Positions 44,514 through 56,906 are shown, counted from the first letter of the stretch. The stretch: DNA of 64,000 nucleotides from Parietaria judaica (GCA_954871525.1 OX940871.1:17917086-17981085), one strand, 5' to 3'. A program made the numbers and translations. Notes: generated from the letters alone by a model not told the origin.

Positions 44514-45008
44514 ATACAATCCATTACAAAAAGAGTTCAAAAATCATAAAGAAAGCTATAAACAGCTTAAGCCAAGAAATGCCACAAATCCTGAAACTAA
44601 TAAATTATAAATGGAAATTCAATAATAGAAAATAAAGAGGGAATGAAACAAAATAAAGAGCTGAAAATCGCAATTAAAGGCGGAAAATCGCATAAATATT
44701 GGTCATGATCTTGGTTATTTATTTCCTTATTTGCTCCGCATCAATTTCCCGTGGTTGAGAAAATTCATCCTCGAATTTATGTAGGCGTGATGTCGGTAGA
44801 AAAATCGGGTAGCTCACCAAGGTTGATCGCCGGTCGTCACGTGAGGTGGCTTGTCAAGTCCCTTTTGCGCAAATTCATGTTATGGCTTCTAGGGTTTCTC
44901 ATCGAAAAATGCACTTGGAAATTTTCTTGGGTGGCTCCCCCTGGACAGAGACACAAATTACTCCAGGTTCTTTCACCTTATTCTCGAACCGAGCTAATAA
45001 AATTTGCT

Positions 45009-45657
45009 TCAGGAAAAGGGTGCTCGATCTCCAAAAAAAATATTCCTTCTCGTTTCATTCAAACACAACTTATGAACAATACGAATTAGAGTCGTGCCAA
45101 TCTTGAATCGCTTCTCGTCATCTTTGGCCTCATGCCCAACCTCATCACACTCGGCCTCCTCTTGCTCGGCCTTGTCACTCTTTATATTATCATACATGAC
45201 CTCGTCGTATATAGTATTTGCGGACACGTCGTCGCCGTACATGGCCTCCTCGTAGATGGATTTGGCGTACTCCGCTCTGTCATATAGGGATTCATCATAA
45301 ACAACTTTGTCGTACTCGTCCTACAAGGGTTCATCGTAGGCGATCTCGGCGTACTCCGCCTCACTGTCGACAAACTCATCGTACTTCAGGATATCCACTT
45401 TGAATGCTGCTTCCTACCGTGCTCGTGGGCCACCTCAGGTTGACACATCTCTTGACCGTAGCCTTTGTTTTTTGCCCGAATGGACTCTCAAGATCGTACT
45501 CAGTGTCGGATTCACTGTGTTGATTTTGTTTTTCTGATTGATGTTGCAATATTGCACGCTCTGCAGATTCAACAACATCATATCATCCGTTGAAATCTTC
45601 ACGCCTCGCAAACTCGTCTACAGAAGATCCAAGAACGACCCATTTCTTCGGCGCCAT
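45009..45657 (-). pseudogene. Gag-like start plus Tyr/Asp/Glu repeats, element A
   Basis: An ATG at 45657 opens MAPKKWVVLGSSVDEFARRE and stops after about 25 codons. Downstream in related frames lie HQSEKQNQHSESDTEYD, then AAFKVDILKYDE. Next come units such as EAEYAE, IAYDEPL, VVYDESLYDRAEYAK, SIYEEAMYGDD and TIYDEVMYD, down to KDDEKRFK. FKV.I.E(Y/F)D is typical of the start of plant Gypsy gag cores, but the rest of gag is missing. Function unknown; a broken gag-derived frame is my reading. Confidence 0.5.
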
Positions 45658-46041
45658 ATGCGTAGAAACAGTTGTCTCTAATACAAACTGATGTAGATCG
45701 CGGATGAAGAACGAGAACTTTCTGTGTTTACAAACATAAACTCGACTTTTTCTATTAATTATCAACTAACTTTTTTTTTTTGAAAGAATTATCAACTAAC
45801 TAATTAGACCTCATGCGACCCATTATATAGAGGGTTCAAAAGCGATAAAAGAAACTAAACGGTCTAAGACAAGAAATGCCACAATTCCCAAAACCAAATA
45901 AACTAGAAATTAAATTGCAATAATAGAAAATAAAGAGAGAATAATCAAAATTAAAGAGTTAAAAATCGCAATTAAAGGCAGGAAATCACATATAGATTAG
46001 TTGTGATTTCGGTTATTTATTTCCTTATTTGCTCCGCATCA

Positions 46042-48393
46042 AGAAACCAATGCAAAAATAAAATTGGTTATTTTTTTGCTTTAGATGATTAAGTTAAAAG
46101 ATGTTCACCGAAAGAATATGATCAGAAAACAACTATCTCAACCTAGACAAAATAATAAAATAATGAGCATAGAAAATATAATGCTAACACAAGTGCACAA
46201 CTCTAATATAAGAAAACATAGACTGGTTGAAGTCTTGAAGAATTAAACTGATTGCTAGTGTTATGAGTACTAGTGTAAAATTACATTATGTAATTATTAT
46301 ATTTTATTATATAAATGGTTATAATAGATTAGGAAGATTGTTATGTACCAATTTATAGAAAGTTTGTTAGTTAGTTTAGTAACTAAGTTGTATATCATAA
46401 AATTGTGTTGGTAAAAATGTGTAAACACAAACTCTTCTCTTTTTAAGATAAGTTCTATATCCCTTTATTCACTTGAGCTTTTTCTTATATATTTGTCTAA
46501 ATTTTTGTTATGAAACATTTAATCATACACAAATTCAGATGGTCAACTGGACGTAATAGTAAAAAAGGCATAATTCAAGTAATTGAACATTTAAATTTAG
46601 AACGTGTATTTTTGTAGTCCATCCAAAGTATAAAAAATAATCATCAATAAGAAAACAAAAAAAAAAAAAAAACCAATAAGCTTCACAACCATACACAAAT
46701 TTGTATTCAAGGATATTACATCTAGAAACATTCGTAAAAAAATAAAAATGAAGGGAATTATTATAGTAATGTTTTATAATTACTAATAAATTACAAATTA
46801 AAAAAATAGAAACATTGAGAAAATGAAGTAATTGAAAAACATTGCAAATTAATTTAAAATGTATATATAATTTGTAATTCTCCCAATGAGGCCAATTAGA
46901 GCAAGTTGACTCGGTGGTTCTTTTGAACTAGTCACAAGAATATCGCCACTACTAGAGATTTTCATTCACGTAGGTTGTGTCAAATAACTGTCTACCGTTG
47001 CTTTTTATTTATTTTCTATAATAATAAGAAATATTGACGGAATAAGTACAAAATTTTTATTACTTGAAATAGTACGAGTCTCAAGTAAAAATAGTAGTAA
47101 AAATACTTAAAATCAACAGAAGATTGAAGAGATATTAATTTTTCGTCTTTTTTTTTTTTTTGTAAGTATAGAAATTGATCAAATATCATGTGGCGTTGAA
47201 CTGACTAAAATATATGTCGTCTCGGCTTTGTCCAATGTCCGTCCTACCTCATGGCATTCTATCATCATCCGTAAAGAAATTGACGGAAATATGTATCCTT
47301 TCAATTTTGTTTAAGTTAAGTATCTTTGCCGCTATTAATAAAAGTTTAGGTACTTATTTCGTTAATCGTTACATATATTACTAAATAATTTTTATTTCTG
47401 CTTGATATTTCTTGTTGGTCTAAGATTACTCCAAGTGGGTCCACTTCAAAACAACTTTTGCCATATTGGTCCCCAATGGCAAACAAATGAAGGGCCCACA
47501 AAGGCCCACAGACCGTCCAAAAAGAACGGTCCCAAATTAACCCTAATTGTAGAAAAAAATAATACAATATAGTAATATACACGCATATGTAAATGTATAG
47601 TTTGAAAGCTTTTTATCCATATTCTCACTCCCGTTTCTTTCAACTTTTTTTTTCCACTTCAATGCTTATCAGTTATCACTAATCACTATTAATTAGCTTT
47701 TCTTATCTTTAGCTTTACTTTTTCACCTTAAAAATCCATTGACCCAATTTTTAATAGGTGGTGATCAGTGAATCGGTGTGCTGTATTTACCATTTTACCC
47801 GCTTTGTCTTTGTCCAACACATCAAATATGTGGTTAGAAACGGTAAAGATACACGTGTCAAGTGTGTCAATATAATAGTCGGGTCTTTATGTCGTTTTCT
47901 AATATATATAAAAAAATAACTTTAGACTGTTTGTTTTCATTTCTACCTTGAATTAGTTACGCTCCAAACGACACGTTTAGTGTATCTTATGGTATATTCT
48001 TAAGCTACATTTAATTAGTATAACCAAGTTGGGGGTTCTTTTAAAGAATGGAATACGAAAGAAAGTAAGTGCGTATATGATTTACTATTAAATCGTTTTT
48101 TATAGATATATTTTATTTCAAACGGGATATATGTAATTATGTATATTGTCTTTTTATTTTTAATTTAATTTTGGGGGGTCAAAACTTTTGTGACTTAAGT
48201 TACGAGGTAAAAACTTATTATGAGGTAAAATAATAAGCAAACATATTTTAAAAATAATGTAGTGGAATTACAAATTCCGAAGAGCTAAATCACGAGGGAG
48301 ATCACATTAAATTAGCAAATGAAGTATGATCGAGCCTCGAGTTTCTTTGATGTGAAGTCTCATAAATCCGCGAAAAATCTATGATCGAACTGA
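46042..48393. other. Intergenic, nothing recognised
   Basis: AT-rich sequence with poly-A and poly-T tracts near 46660 and 47150. No gene or terminal repeat seen. Confidence 0.5.
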
Positions 48394-48401
48394 GCGACAG
48401 G

Positions 48402-48720
48402 CAGAGCCGGCCCAATATTTTCGGGGGCCTTGGGCGAAAAGTTAAAAAGTGGCCTTTTTTAATTTCTTAATAATAATATACTTGACGCAACGTAAATACA
48501 AATATTTATTGTTGCTCCACGAAATATATTTTTTTCTTTATTTTTCTAGTAAGTATGTTATTGCTCTTGATTTTTCAAGTTGCATCACTTACAACACAAA
48601 CAATGAGGCCTCTTTCATCTGATCTTATAAGCATTCTTCTAAATTATATTTATTTGGGGCCTTTAAATATTGGGGGCCTTGGGCGGTCGCCCAACTCGCC
48701 CACCTATCGGGCCGGCTCTG
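48402..48720. mobile_element. hAT MITE, 319 bp
   Basis: Ends CAGAGCCGGCCC and GGGCCGGCTCTG are perfectly inverted over 12 bp. The exact 8-bp TSD GCGACAGG lies at 48394-48401 and 48721-48728. GGGGGCCTTGGGCG is present near both ends. The interior is AT-rich and non-coding. Confidence 0.95.
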
Positions 48721-48728
48721 GCGACAGG

Positions 48729-49099
48729 GTAATCCAATTAGTTGGGGGCTCCCACCGTGACATGATGAAGCTTCCCAAAACATCTGTACACCGTTACATT
48801 TAGATTATTCAAGCCCAAACTCATAATGATGTGGTTCCCGGTCTCGAGGACCGCTTTCTCGTGATCACTTGATAATACATTAGTATACATCTTAAAATGT
48901 CAGATAAAATTAATTTTAGAGCCTTAGAGGTCCAATATTCTGAATTTTTATACTCTATATTAATCTTCAAGTTCAAATCATGTACTTCAAACAAAATTAA
49001 CTTCATAATAATGCATTAGTCTTTAATAACGTGCAGAAAGATCCGTTGCTATGAAACGGAAGGGATCCATCCACCTCAGCAGCCCTTTCACGGGGAGGC
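48729..49099. other. Intergenic upstream of the GRAS gene
   Basis: No gene recognised; GC content rises from about 49030 towards the promoter. Confidence 0.45.
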
Positions 49100-49107
49100 T
49101 GACGTCA
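49100..49107. promoter_or_regulatory. TGACGTCA bZIP-type site upstream of the GRAS gene
   Basis: A perfect palindromic TGACGTCA, the consensus for TGA/CREB-type bZIP factors, stands 690 bp before the start codon in a GC-rich stretch. Further ACGT cores occur at 49130 and 49310. Confidence 0.4.
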
Positions 49108-49236
49108 CGCCGACGCACCGAAAACCGACGTGTCATGAAAGCTGCGTGGGGCCCACTCTCCTCCTGTCGAGGAGGTCCCCGAACACAGCGGGAGGAAAAA
49201 AACACCCCAAAAAATTATAAGCATAAGAAAGTGGAA

Positions 49237-49242
49237 CACGTG
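49237..49242. promoter_or_regulatory. G-box (CACGTG) upstream of the GRAS gene
   Basis: CACGTG within AACACGTGGAC, a good G-box/ABRE context for bZIP or bHLH factors, 555 bp before the start codon. Confidence 0.4.
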
Positions 49243-49555
49243 GACGCCCTTGACATGGTGTTGTCATGTCGATACCACTCCTGCGTGGACCCCACCGCCG
49301 CTTCCACGCCACGTCATCCACGCCGCAGTTATACAACACTACGACTATAACAGTGTCTCTTTCCCCTTTTTTTTCTTTTTTCTTTTTTTCTCATTCAATT
49401 ATCTCTTTCATTGTTTCTTAAATGTGGGACCCACTTGATCATTTTCCTCGAGACTTTATTATCATTGTTATTTGTTAATATTTATTTAATTCATTCAGTC
49501 TTACAATATAACTTTTTCTTTTTAATTATAATTTATAATAATAATCACCACCTCT

Positions 49556-49660
49556 TCCCCTTCAAATACCTTCACTCCTTCCTTCCTCTCTCCCCTTTTC
49601 CTCTCTCTCCCTCTCTTCACTCACTCCCTCTCACTTAGAATCTCTCTTTCACTCTCTCTC
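49556..49660 (+). promoter_or_regulatory. CT-rich leader of the GRAS gene
   Basis: A long run of CT and CTT repeats ends about 140 bp before the start codon. Pyrimidine-rich patches like this are common around plant core promoters and 5' UTRs. The transcription start cannot be fixed from sequence. Confidence 0.4.
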
Positions 49661-49796
49661 TTTTTGCCTGGGCCTCAACTCATGTACGTTTCCGTTTTTC
49701 CGTTTTTCCGTTTTCCGTTTTCGTTTTCATCTGTTTGTGTTTCTGATTTGGGGGCAATGCGCGTACAGAGACCGCCGGCGAGGCGCGTGCCGGGGA

Positions 49797-51566
49797 ATGG
49801 CGTACATGTGCGCGGACAGTGGCAACCTGATGGCCATCGCCCAGCAGGTCATCAAGCAGAAGCAGCAGCAGGAGCAGCAGCAACACCAACACCAGCAGCA
49901 GCAGCAGCTCACCGGCCTTTCCCCGTTCTCGGTCAACCCCTGGGCCTCCAGCTCCGCCGCCTACCTCCACGCGCCCCCAAACGGAATGGGTCTCGCCGGG
50001 CCGGGCTTCGCGGACCCGATTTTCCAAGTCGCCGGGTCGGAGAGCGGCGAGGCAGGGTTCCAGTTCCCGAATCTGGACCACAACCCGCCCGGGTTCAGGT
50101 TCCCCGACTTCGGGGCGGGCCACGGCGGCGAGTTCGACTCGGACGAGTGGATGGACAGTATAACGGATAGTTCCACGCTTCCCTCCGCGTGCGACACGTG
50201 GCAGCATCCCCACGGCGATGCCGAGTTCGCAATCTACGGCTCCGATCCTTTCTCGCCTGATCTCAACCCCGTCCTGTTCGCCGAGGCTCAGAAAAACCCT
50301 AGCCCGAACCCTAGCAACGGTCCTCTGTGGACGCCGTCGCCGGTGCCGGCGACGGCGACGGTTTCGGCTCCGGTCTCTCTCGCTTCGCCGGTTGTGAAGT
50401 CTCCGTCGCGGAAGACCGCTTCTGTTGCCGGAGTTTCGAGATCGCCGGAGATTGAGTCGTCGCCGCCGATTCTGAAAGCTTTGATGGACTGCGCTCGGCT
50501 TGCGGAGACCGACCCAGACATGGCGGCGAAATCTCTGGTTCGGCTCCGCGAGTCCACGTCGGAGCTCGGAGATCCGATCGAGAGGGTTTCGTTCCACTTC
50601 GCTGAGGCGCTGTACAGCAGACTCTCGCTCTCGAGAGCGTCGAGCTTCCATGTCCACGAGGACTTCACGCTTCCATACAAGGCCCTGAACGACGCTTGTC
50701 CGTACTCGAAGTTCGCTCATTTGACGGCGAATCAAGCCATACTCGAAGCCACCGAGCGAGCCACGAAGATTCACATCGTCGACTTCGGAATCGTCCAGGG
50801 AGTGCAATGGGCTGCTCTGTTGCAAGCCCTAGCAACCCGCCCCACCGGCAAACCCGCGATGATCCGGATATCTGGAATCCCGGCCCCGGCGCTGGGGAAT
50901 TCCCCCGCGCAGTCACTGATCGCCACGGGAAACCGGCTCCGCGAGTTCGCCAAGATTCTCGAACTAAGCTTCGAATTCGAGCCGATCCTTACCCCGATCG
51001 CCGAGCTCGACGAGACGAGCTTCCACGTCGAGGACGACGAGACCTTGGCGGTGAATTTCATGCTCCAGCTGTACAACCTCCTCGACGAAACGACCGACGC
51101 AGTGGAAACGGCTCTCCGGCTGGCGAAATCGCTCGGGCCAAGCATCGTCACGCTCGGGGAGTACGAGGCGAGCCTCAACGACGCCGACTACAAAGCGCGT
51201 TTCCGAGCCGCGTTGAGGTACTACGCGGCGGTGTTCGAGTCGCTGGAGCCGAACCTGGGGCGCGACTCCGAGGAGAGGCTCCGCGTGGAGCGGGTCCTCT
51301 TCGGGCGGCGGATCGCGGCGGCGGTCGGGCCGGAACTCCCGGGCGCGAAGAGGGAGAGAATGGAAGGGAAGGAGCAATGGAAAGCACTGATGGAGAGGTG
51401 CGAGTTTGAGTCCGTTGGGCTAAGCCATTACTCGGTGAGCCAAGCGAAAATTCTGCTATGGAACTACAACTATAGCAGCTTGTTCTCTCTCATGGAATCC
51501 AAGCCTGGGTTTCTCTCTCTAGCTTGGAACGAAGTCCCTCTTCTCACTGTCTCTTCATGGCGTTGA
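49797..51566 (+). CDS. SCL4/7-like: GRAS family transcription regulator, SCARECROW-like 4/7 type
   Basis: Nuclear regulator of the GRAS family; the SCL4/SCL7 clade is linked to abiotic-stress responses. Intron-less, 589 aa. The start [17 protein letters not shown] is the conserved N-terminus of this clade. A Gln/His tract spans residues 21-37, and a Pro/Ser-rich, disordered-looking region runs to about 220. The GRAS domain follows: LHRI 222-280, VHIID-type IHIVD at 325-329, LHRII about 375-430, PFYRE-type region about 447-490, RVER at 496-499, and SAW with WNYNY at 555-559 and C-terminal SSWR. No stop or frameshift; all GRAS subdomains are present. GC content is high compared with its flanks. 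Frames on the opposite strand are shadows. A long overlapping upstream frame may affect translation. Confidence 0.95.
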   Translation: MAYMCADSGNLMAIAQQVIKQKQQQEQQQHQHQQQQQLTGLSPFSVNPWASSSAAYLHAPPNGMGLAGPGFADPIFQVAGSESGEAGFQFPNLDHNPPGFRFPDFGAGHGGEFDSDEWMDSITDSSTLPSACDTWQHPHGDAEFAIYGSDPFSPDLNPVLFAEAQKNPSPNPSNGPLWTPSPVPATATVSAPVSLASPVVKSPSRKTASVAGVSRSPEIESSPPILKALMDCARLAETDPDMAAKSLVRLRESTSELGDPIERVSFHFAEALYSRLSLSRASSFHVHEDFTLPYKALNDACPYSKFAHLTANQAILEATERATKIHIVDFGIVQGVQWAALLQALATRPTGKPAMIRISGIPAPALGNSPAQSLIATGNRLREFAKILELSFEFEPILTPIAELDETSFHVEDDETLAVNFMLQLYNLLDETTDAVETALRLAKSLGPSIVTLGEYEASLNDADYKARFRAALRYYAAVFESLEPNLGRDSEERLRVERVLFGRRIAAAVGPELPGAKRERMEGKEQWKALMERCEFESVGLSHYSVSQAKILLWNYNYSSLFSLMESKPGFLSLAWNEVPLLTVSSWR

Positions 51567-52873
51567 TGACCCTTTTGCCCCAATCGGGTGAAATCGAAGA
51601 AAAATGGTGTCTTTGCAGGAATTTTATCTCAGCTCAGAAAACGCCATTAATGGAAGCTTCAGAAGTTCGCTTTGGTTGATTTTGTAGTTTTTTTTTTTTT
51701 TTTTTTTAATGTTTTATATTGGGGGGTTTTTCTTTCTTTTACAGGTTTGGATCTTGAAATATGACTAATTGTAGAAAAAAGGAATCGAAAATCAAAGGGA
51801 AAGGAGAAAGATAGTCGAGGATGATGAATTTTCTTCATTCTTTTTTTCCCCTTGGTGTCTGTAATTTTTGTATGTATATTTTGGTGAATCATAATGGGTG
51901 TAATTCTCATGGGTTATTAACATTTTCTGTTCACGGTATTTCGGAATTCCGGTTCTGTCTTTTTCCATTGCCGATTTTGTAACATATGATGGCGAGAAGA
52001 GGTATTAAGTCGAAGATCCGGCGGAAATACGAGTAAATAACTAAGTATCAGAAGGGGTAGAATACGCTTTGGGTAAATAAACGAATACCCGGGATTTTTC
52101 AGGCAGAAAAAGAGGTTCGATTACTCTTTGAAAACTCGTAAGTTATGATTGCCAACTGTTTTAAGTGATACTCCGGGTAAGTGGTCAGTCACCGATTACT
52201 TGCGAAAACGCTATTCTTAATTTGAATTTGGATTGCCGGATCTAATATTATATTGAAACGAATTATGGTTCCGAAACGAAAAAGAAAAGAACTTCCCATT
52301 GTAATTCGGAATTCAGAAAACAAAAACGAATCAGCGCCTGTGCCTTTTTTTTCTTCATCAAAACAGGAACTTTTATTCTGGAATTGAGAAGAAAAATGAT
52401 TCAGTTCCTCCTAATTAACTTGTTAATTCCATCCTTCAAAAAAAAAAAAAAAAAAACTTATTATTCTTATTATGTTCCACACAAATTATGCAGTGGAGCC
52501 TGGTTTGATGATAATGAATGATGAAATCTACTAACAATCTTAAACGATCAGAAATTATTTATTTAATCTGACGAATAGTGATGTCATTATTCCAATCACT
52601 CCCAGGTTCTGTCATTGCTATTCAATGGCGATCGATTTTTACTTTATTAGTGTTTCTGTTCCTGCCATAGGCAGCAAGAGGCATTGATTTTGTCTAATTA
52701 CTAATTAGGCTCGATTTGGATCTTTAAAAGTGCCCTATAATTGTACTGTTGAGTAATTGCGGTATAAGTATGCAAAGTTGCTTAAACTTGTGCCGCTATA
52801 TATTCAATCGTTCAATTCAGCGGACTATATATCTAAATATCGGGTAACTATATTTTCAACTCGTTTCGTCTCA
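51567..52873. other. 3' flank of the GRAS gene and intergenic sequence
   Basis: Probably 3' UTR for the first few hundred bases, with T-tract 51688-51708. No canonical AATAAA was clear. An A-tract lies at 52438-52457. No gene recognised. Confidence 0.45.
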
Positions 52874-52881
52874 TTTTCAAA

Positions 52882-53186
52882 GGGAAACTTCGTAAAATAT
52901 CCCTCAAAATACCATAAATTATTTTATTACACCTCAAAACATCATAATTGGAAATACATCCTTTTAAATTTTATGTACTAAAATACCCTTAGTTGTGTCC
53001 ATTTTTCCGGAGGCGACTTGTCTATTTTTCAGGAGGCAATATGTCCATTTTTCAGGACACAATATGTATATTTTGAAAGGGTATTTTGGTACATAACATT
53101 TAAAAAGAATGTATTTCCAATTATGATGTTTTGAGGTGTAATAAAATAATTTATGGTGTTTTGAGGGATCTTTTATGAAGTTTCTC
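52882..53186. mobile_element. Small fold-back MITE, copy 2, 305 bp
   Basis: Arms of about 130 bp inverted (left GGGAAACTTCGTAAAATATC; right ending TATGAAGTTTCTC). Same family and loop as 35569-35871. Flanked by TTTTCAAA at 52874-52881 and 53187-53194, an 8-bp direct repeat consistent with a TSD. Confidence 0.88.
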
Positions 53187-53194
53187 TTTTCAAA

Positions 53195-53480
53195 TAAACG
53201 TTATGCCCTGGGCACATGTATATCTACGATTATTCCTCGTTATATAGCGGTGTGTTTACTTGAAGATTTTTGTTTAAAAAAAGTTACATATATTAATACC
53301 TCAAAGTTCATAAATAAAAAAGAATAGTAGCAACTATATTTGAGTTCAACAAAGATCGCACATTAATACTTAAGCTCAAGATTAACGATTAGAATACTTT
53401 ACTTCACTAAAATATATATATAAAAAAAAAACACTTTCAAACACCACATGACATATTGATATGTCGTGCCACGTCATATG
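53195..53480. other. Intergenic, nothing recognised
   Basis: AT-rich spacer before the hAT-2 insertion. Confidence 0.5.
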
Positions 53481-53825
53481 ACTACAAGTAGAGCTGCACC
53501 TCACGATTTTTTTTCGTGATCGCGACTCGTCGCGACTCATTGTTGACCATCGCGATTCAAGGCAGCCAATCGCGATTCGTCGCGATTACAGGGTTTGTCG
53601 CGACATGTGGGCGTGTGAGGAGAGTGATCCGCGTGGTGCCTTCTCGCCCAATGAGAAGGCGCCACATCAGCGATCCGTGGGAGGTGGGAGAAAATGTGTT
53701 TCTTTGTGGCATTAATACTATTTTTCTACCCGAAATTTATTACCCAACCACAATTTCTACCCACTTTACTCGAATTATCACCCAAAAAATTCAATTTTCA
53801 CCCACCCAACTCTCTCTTGAAATCC

Positions 53826-53833
53826 TATAAATA
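53826..53833 (+). promoter_or_regulatory. TATA box of the hAT-2 transposase
   Basis: TATAAATA, 120 bp before the ATG at 53946, followed by a CT-rich leader as in hAT-1. Confidence 0.6.
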
Positions 53834-53945
53834 CCACCTCTCCCACCCTCATTTCCTCACCAACAATCTTCCAACTCTCTCTCAAATTCTCTCAACTCTC
53901 TAAGTTTTTTCCGTCTAAAGCTCTCAAGTTCTCAAATTTCCCATT

Positions 53946-56906
53946 ATGTCTCGAAGAAGCGATGGTAGTTCCGGGGGTCGAAGAGCGGCTAGGGATTTGC
54001 AACCCCAATTTATTCGCGCAGAGCCAAATCAAGCTACGCCCGAGGGCTATATTCCCGTTATGCTACCGTAAGAAATATTTCCCTCCCCACCAAATCCAAA
54101 TTATCCCGATGATACCCAACGGTCTCTAAGACCTAGTCTAGTCCGGGCAATGGGCGCGCACGACGCCAATCCGGAGCGTGTGCCCGCATCAATGTTGGGG
54201 GCGGTACGTCGATGTAGGGAGACGAGAACCACCGATCCATTTTCGCTCTCATTTTTCAAGGCGGACCCGTCGACCGCGAGGAGGAAAAAAATCAACCACC
54301 GGAGGAACCGCCTCAAAGACGCGATCTTGCCGAGGAGGACCTTCCGACTCTGCACCATTCCCTCGTTGTCGGCTCATACCATGATGGTTCTCCAATCTCT
54401 TCCCATCACAAAACCGGAGAAGGCTCCGTCCAACGTCCTAGACGTGCTCGACGTCCGCGTCCGGAAACAGGGTAATCATTATTATTTTAATTATTTTAGT
54501 TTAATTAATTAATTTGCTACGTCTCTTGAAAGTCTTAGTATGCTCTGTGGTTGCGGTTCCGACTGATCTTCCACATCAGAAACGAATTTCTTGAGATTTA
54601 ATAATCATTTAAACATTAAATGGTTACTTAAATAAGTTAATAAAATTAAAAAGGTAATTTGTATGTGTGGTGATAATTATAAAGTTCTTATTGGATTTCG
54701 GTGTCTTAGAAAGATTGGTTTTTAAATAAGGTTTGCTTTGTAATCTCTTCCAAGCTAGCCTGCGAACCTCGGGGAATTCTGTCTAGAAAAGCTTGGGCCT
54801 AAAGCGAGATCATAACATCCTTTCCAGTCGATCTGGCCGTGGAACCTCGGGAAGTTCCGTCCAAAAGCGTTTGATAATTATTTCCACACATAAAAAAATA
54901 CCATTTTAATTTTGTTAACTTTTTTATTTAACCTTAAGACATTTCATGATTAATAATAAACTTTATGACATTTAAATTTGTGATTTTCCTTTTGTTTTAA
55001 TAGACTAAATCCCCATGGCTTGGCGTGGGGACGACCAAACACGGCTGCGGTGTGGAACTCTTTTCCTGAATATCGACATATCAACGAGCAAGGCGAGCGT
55101 GTTAAACTGGCCACGTGCAAAAAGTGCGGGCAAGTCTTAGACGGAATGGGGGAGCAGGGAACCGGCTACTTGAACCGACACGCAAATGTGTGCTTCCCAA
55201 CCGGGGAGCTCGATGAGGTAAACATAGCACATGTAAGTGCTATTTTTACTGTGAATTTACGGAAATGGACACTCGAATGGATTCTTTCTACGGGCGTTCC
55301 GCTGATTTTTGTCGAAAATCCCAACCATACACGATATATGCAAAGGATTAATCCAACGTACCAGCAGTTTTCTCGTACCACTTATACCGGGGACATGGAA
55401 ACCGCTTATGCTATGCAAAAAACCTTTTAGTCGATTTTTTCAAAATGTCTAGCATAAACATTGTTTTTACCACCGACTTGTGGAGCGGTCCAAGTTTAAA
55501 CGATTACATGAGTTTGACCGCCCATTACGTCGACGATGAATGGAATCCATGTCAACGACTTTTAAATTTATCGCCATTTGAGTGTCGCCATACCGGAAAA
55601 AACATAGCCGATAAATTATTTACGTTATTTGGTGATTGGGGTTTACAAAATCGTGTTATTTCCATTACCTTAGATAATGCCTCAAGCAACAACGCCGCGA
55701 TTACTATCTTGGAAACAATGTTGCCCGCTTCTCCGTTTCGAAATATTTTACATCAACGTTGTGCTTGTCACATAATTAATTTATATGCACGAATGGGCGA
55801 GGCACACATTGCACACCATGTTGAAAAAATACGCGGCAGTTTTGATTGGATCCGGAATCCTTAAACCACCAATAGATGGAGACGATTTTGTAAAGACCAC
55901 AATCATAAAGCTAATAGGTTTGGTTTAGATAATAATACGCGATGGAACTCTACGTATTTAATGATTTCAGTTGTGTGTAGACAGAGGATTCCTTTGGACC
56001 ACTTCCTCGGACAGGAACTCGCTCCCGAGGCGCGGATCACGGAGGCAGAATGGGCAACCGCGAAGAAATTCCTCGCTTTCCTCAACCCTTTTATGCTATT
56101 ACTTTACTTTTTTCTAACCAAAATAGACCCTCTTTGAATCATGGTCTTTCGGGTCTTTATCAACTTTCGTGTGCTTTCAATGAATTTGAAAATGACCCTA
56201 TTATTTCTCCGATTATTCAGTCTCTGGTTTTGAAATTCAAGTCTTATTGGGATCCACCCCTGTTTTTGTTTTGCTTCGGTGCTATTCTAGACCCTCGTCT
56301 TTTGGATGCTTATGGGCCAATGATGATAGCGATGGGAGAAAACGTAGGGGCGGATTATCGTAATTTTGTTAATGTTGTTAATGAAGCTTTTTATGATTTG
56401 TACATAGAATACGACAAACGGTTCCCACAGCTCAACGCACAGGAGGAGCAAAGGGCAGTGATGGCAAGCCCAACCAAGAGGGGACTAGACATCAGCCGGA
56501 GACTCAAGCAACGGCTAGATCGCGGGGAATCCACTACGCCGTTGGCGGGCGACACGGAAGGCCAACCGGCAGAAGTGAAGCGCTACTACGGCCTACAGTT
56601 CGACGACGAATCCAACGAGTTCGACGTCATAAGTGGTGGAAGAATCAAAGGGAAAGATTTCCGATATTGGCGAGAATGGCGAGGGATATACTGTCCATCC
56701 CCATTTCCAGCGTTGCTTCGGAGAGCGTTTTCAGTACGTCTCAATATTTCATCAACGACCGGCGGGCGTCAACACCCAACACACACGTTGAGCAAATAGT
56801 GGTGTTAAATGATTTGTTGTTCCAGCCCCCCGTGATTGCCGAAAGCTCCGAACCAAGTGAACTGGAGCTAATGACGGAAAGGTTCAACGCAATGTTCCCC
56901 GAGTAA
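53946..56906 (+). pseudogene. hAT-2 transposase (BED finger / RNase H-like / hAT_C), broken
   Basis: Exon 1 opens MSRRSDGSSGGRRAARDLQ; a TAA follows at about 54069-54071 and the acidic segment after it is best read in another phase. Intron 1 is 54472-55003. Exon 2 has a BED finger (VWNSFPEY, CKKCGQ, YLNRHANVC). The core follows: TTDLWSG (first Asp), ISITLDNASSNN (second Asp), HQRCACHI. The hAT_C block shows KWWKNQRERFPILARMARDI across a shift near 56625, then SIPISSVASESVFS, ending FNAMFPE. Other breaks: stop near 55428, stop at 55862, stop near 56136. The core is only moderately similar to hAT-1. Not functional. Confidence 0.85.
54472..55003 (+). other. Intron 1 of hAT-2 transposase, matching the hAT-1 intron
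   Basis: Donor GTAATC and acceptor GTTTTAATAG. It carries one copy of the core repeat (54518-54611) and both GGAACCTCGG-type words (54773 and 54841). It aligns with hAT-1 22391-22840 with few gaps. Confidence 0.8.

Larger units (their letters stand above)
41644..46041 (-). mobile_element. Non-autonomous LTR element A (Tyr/Asp/Glu-repeat family), interrupted
   Basis: Minus-strand element with LTRs at 45689-46041 and 41644-44743; the second is split by a nested solo LTR at 41747-44513. Each LTR begins TGATGCGGAGCAAATAAGG on the minus strand and ends near ATCA. The remains of a methionine-tRNA primer site (TTTGTATTAGAGAC) follow the 5' LTR at about 45675-45688. The internal part is about 0.95 kb and carries only the repeat-type frame. 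Elements at 60430 and 62388 are relatives. Confidence 0.8.

Noticed and set aside
49680..51409. Several long frames on both strands across the GRAS gene (up to 381 codons)
   Set aside because: The GC-rich coding sequence leaves few stops in other frames. Only the 49797-51566 frame has GRAS motifs.
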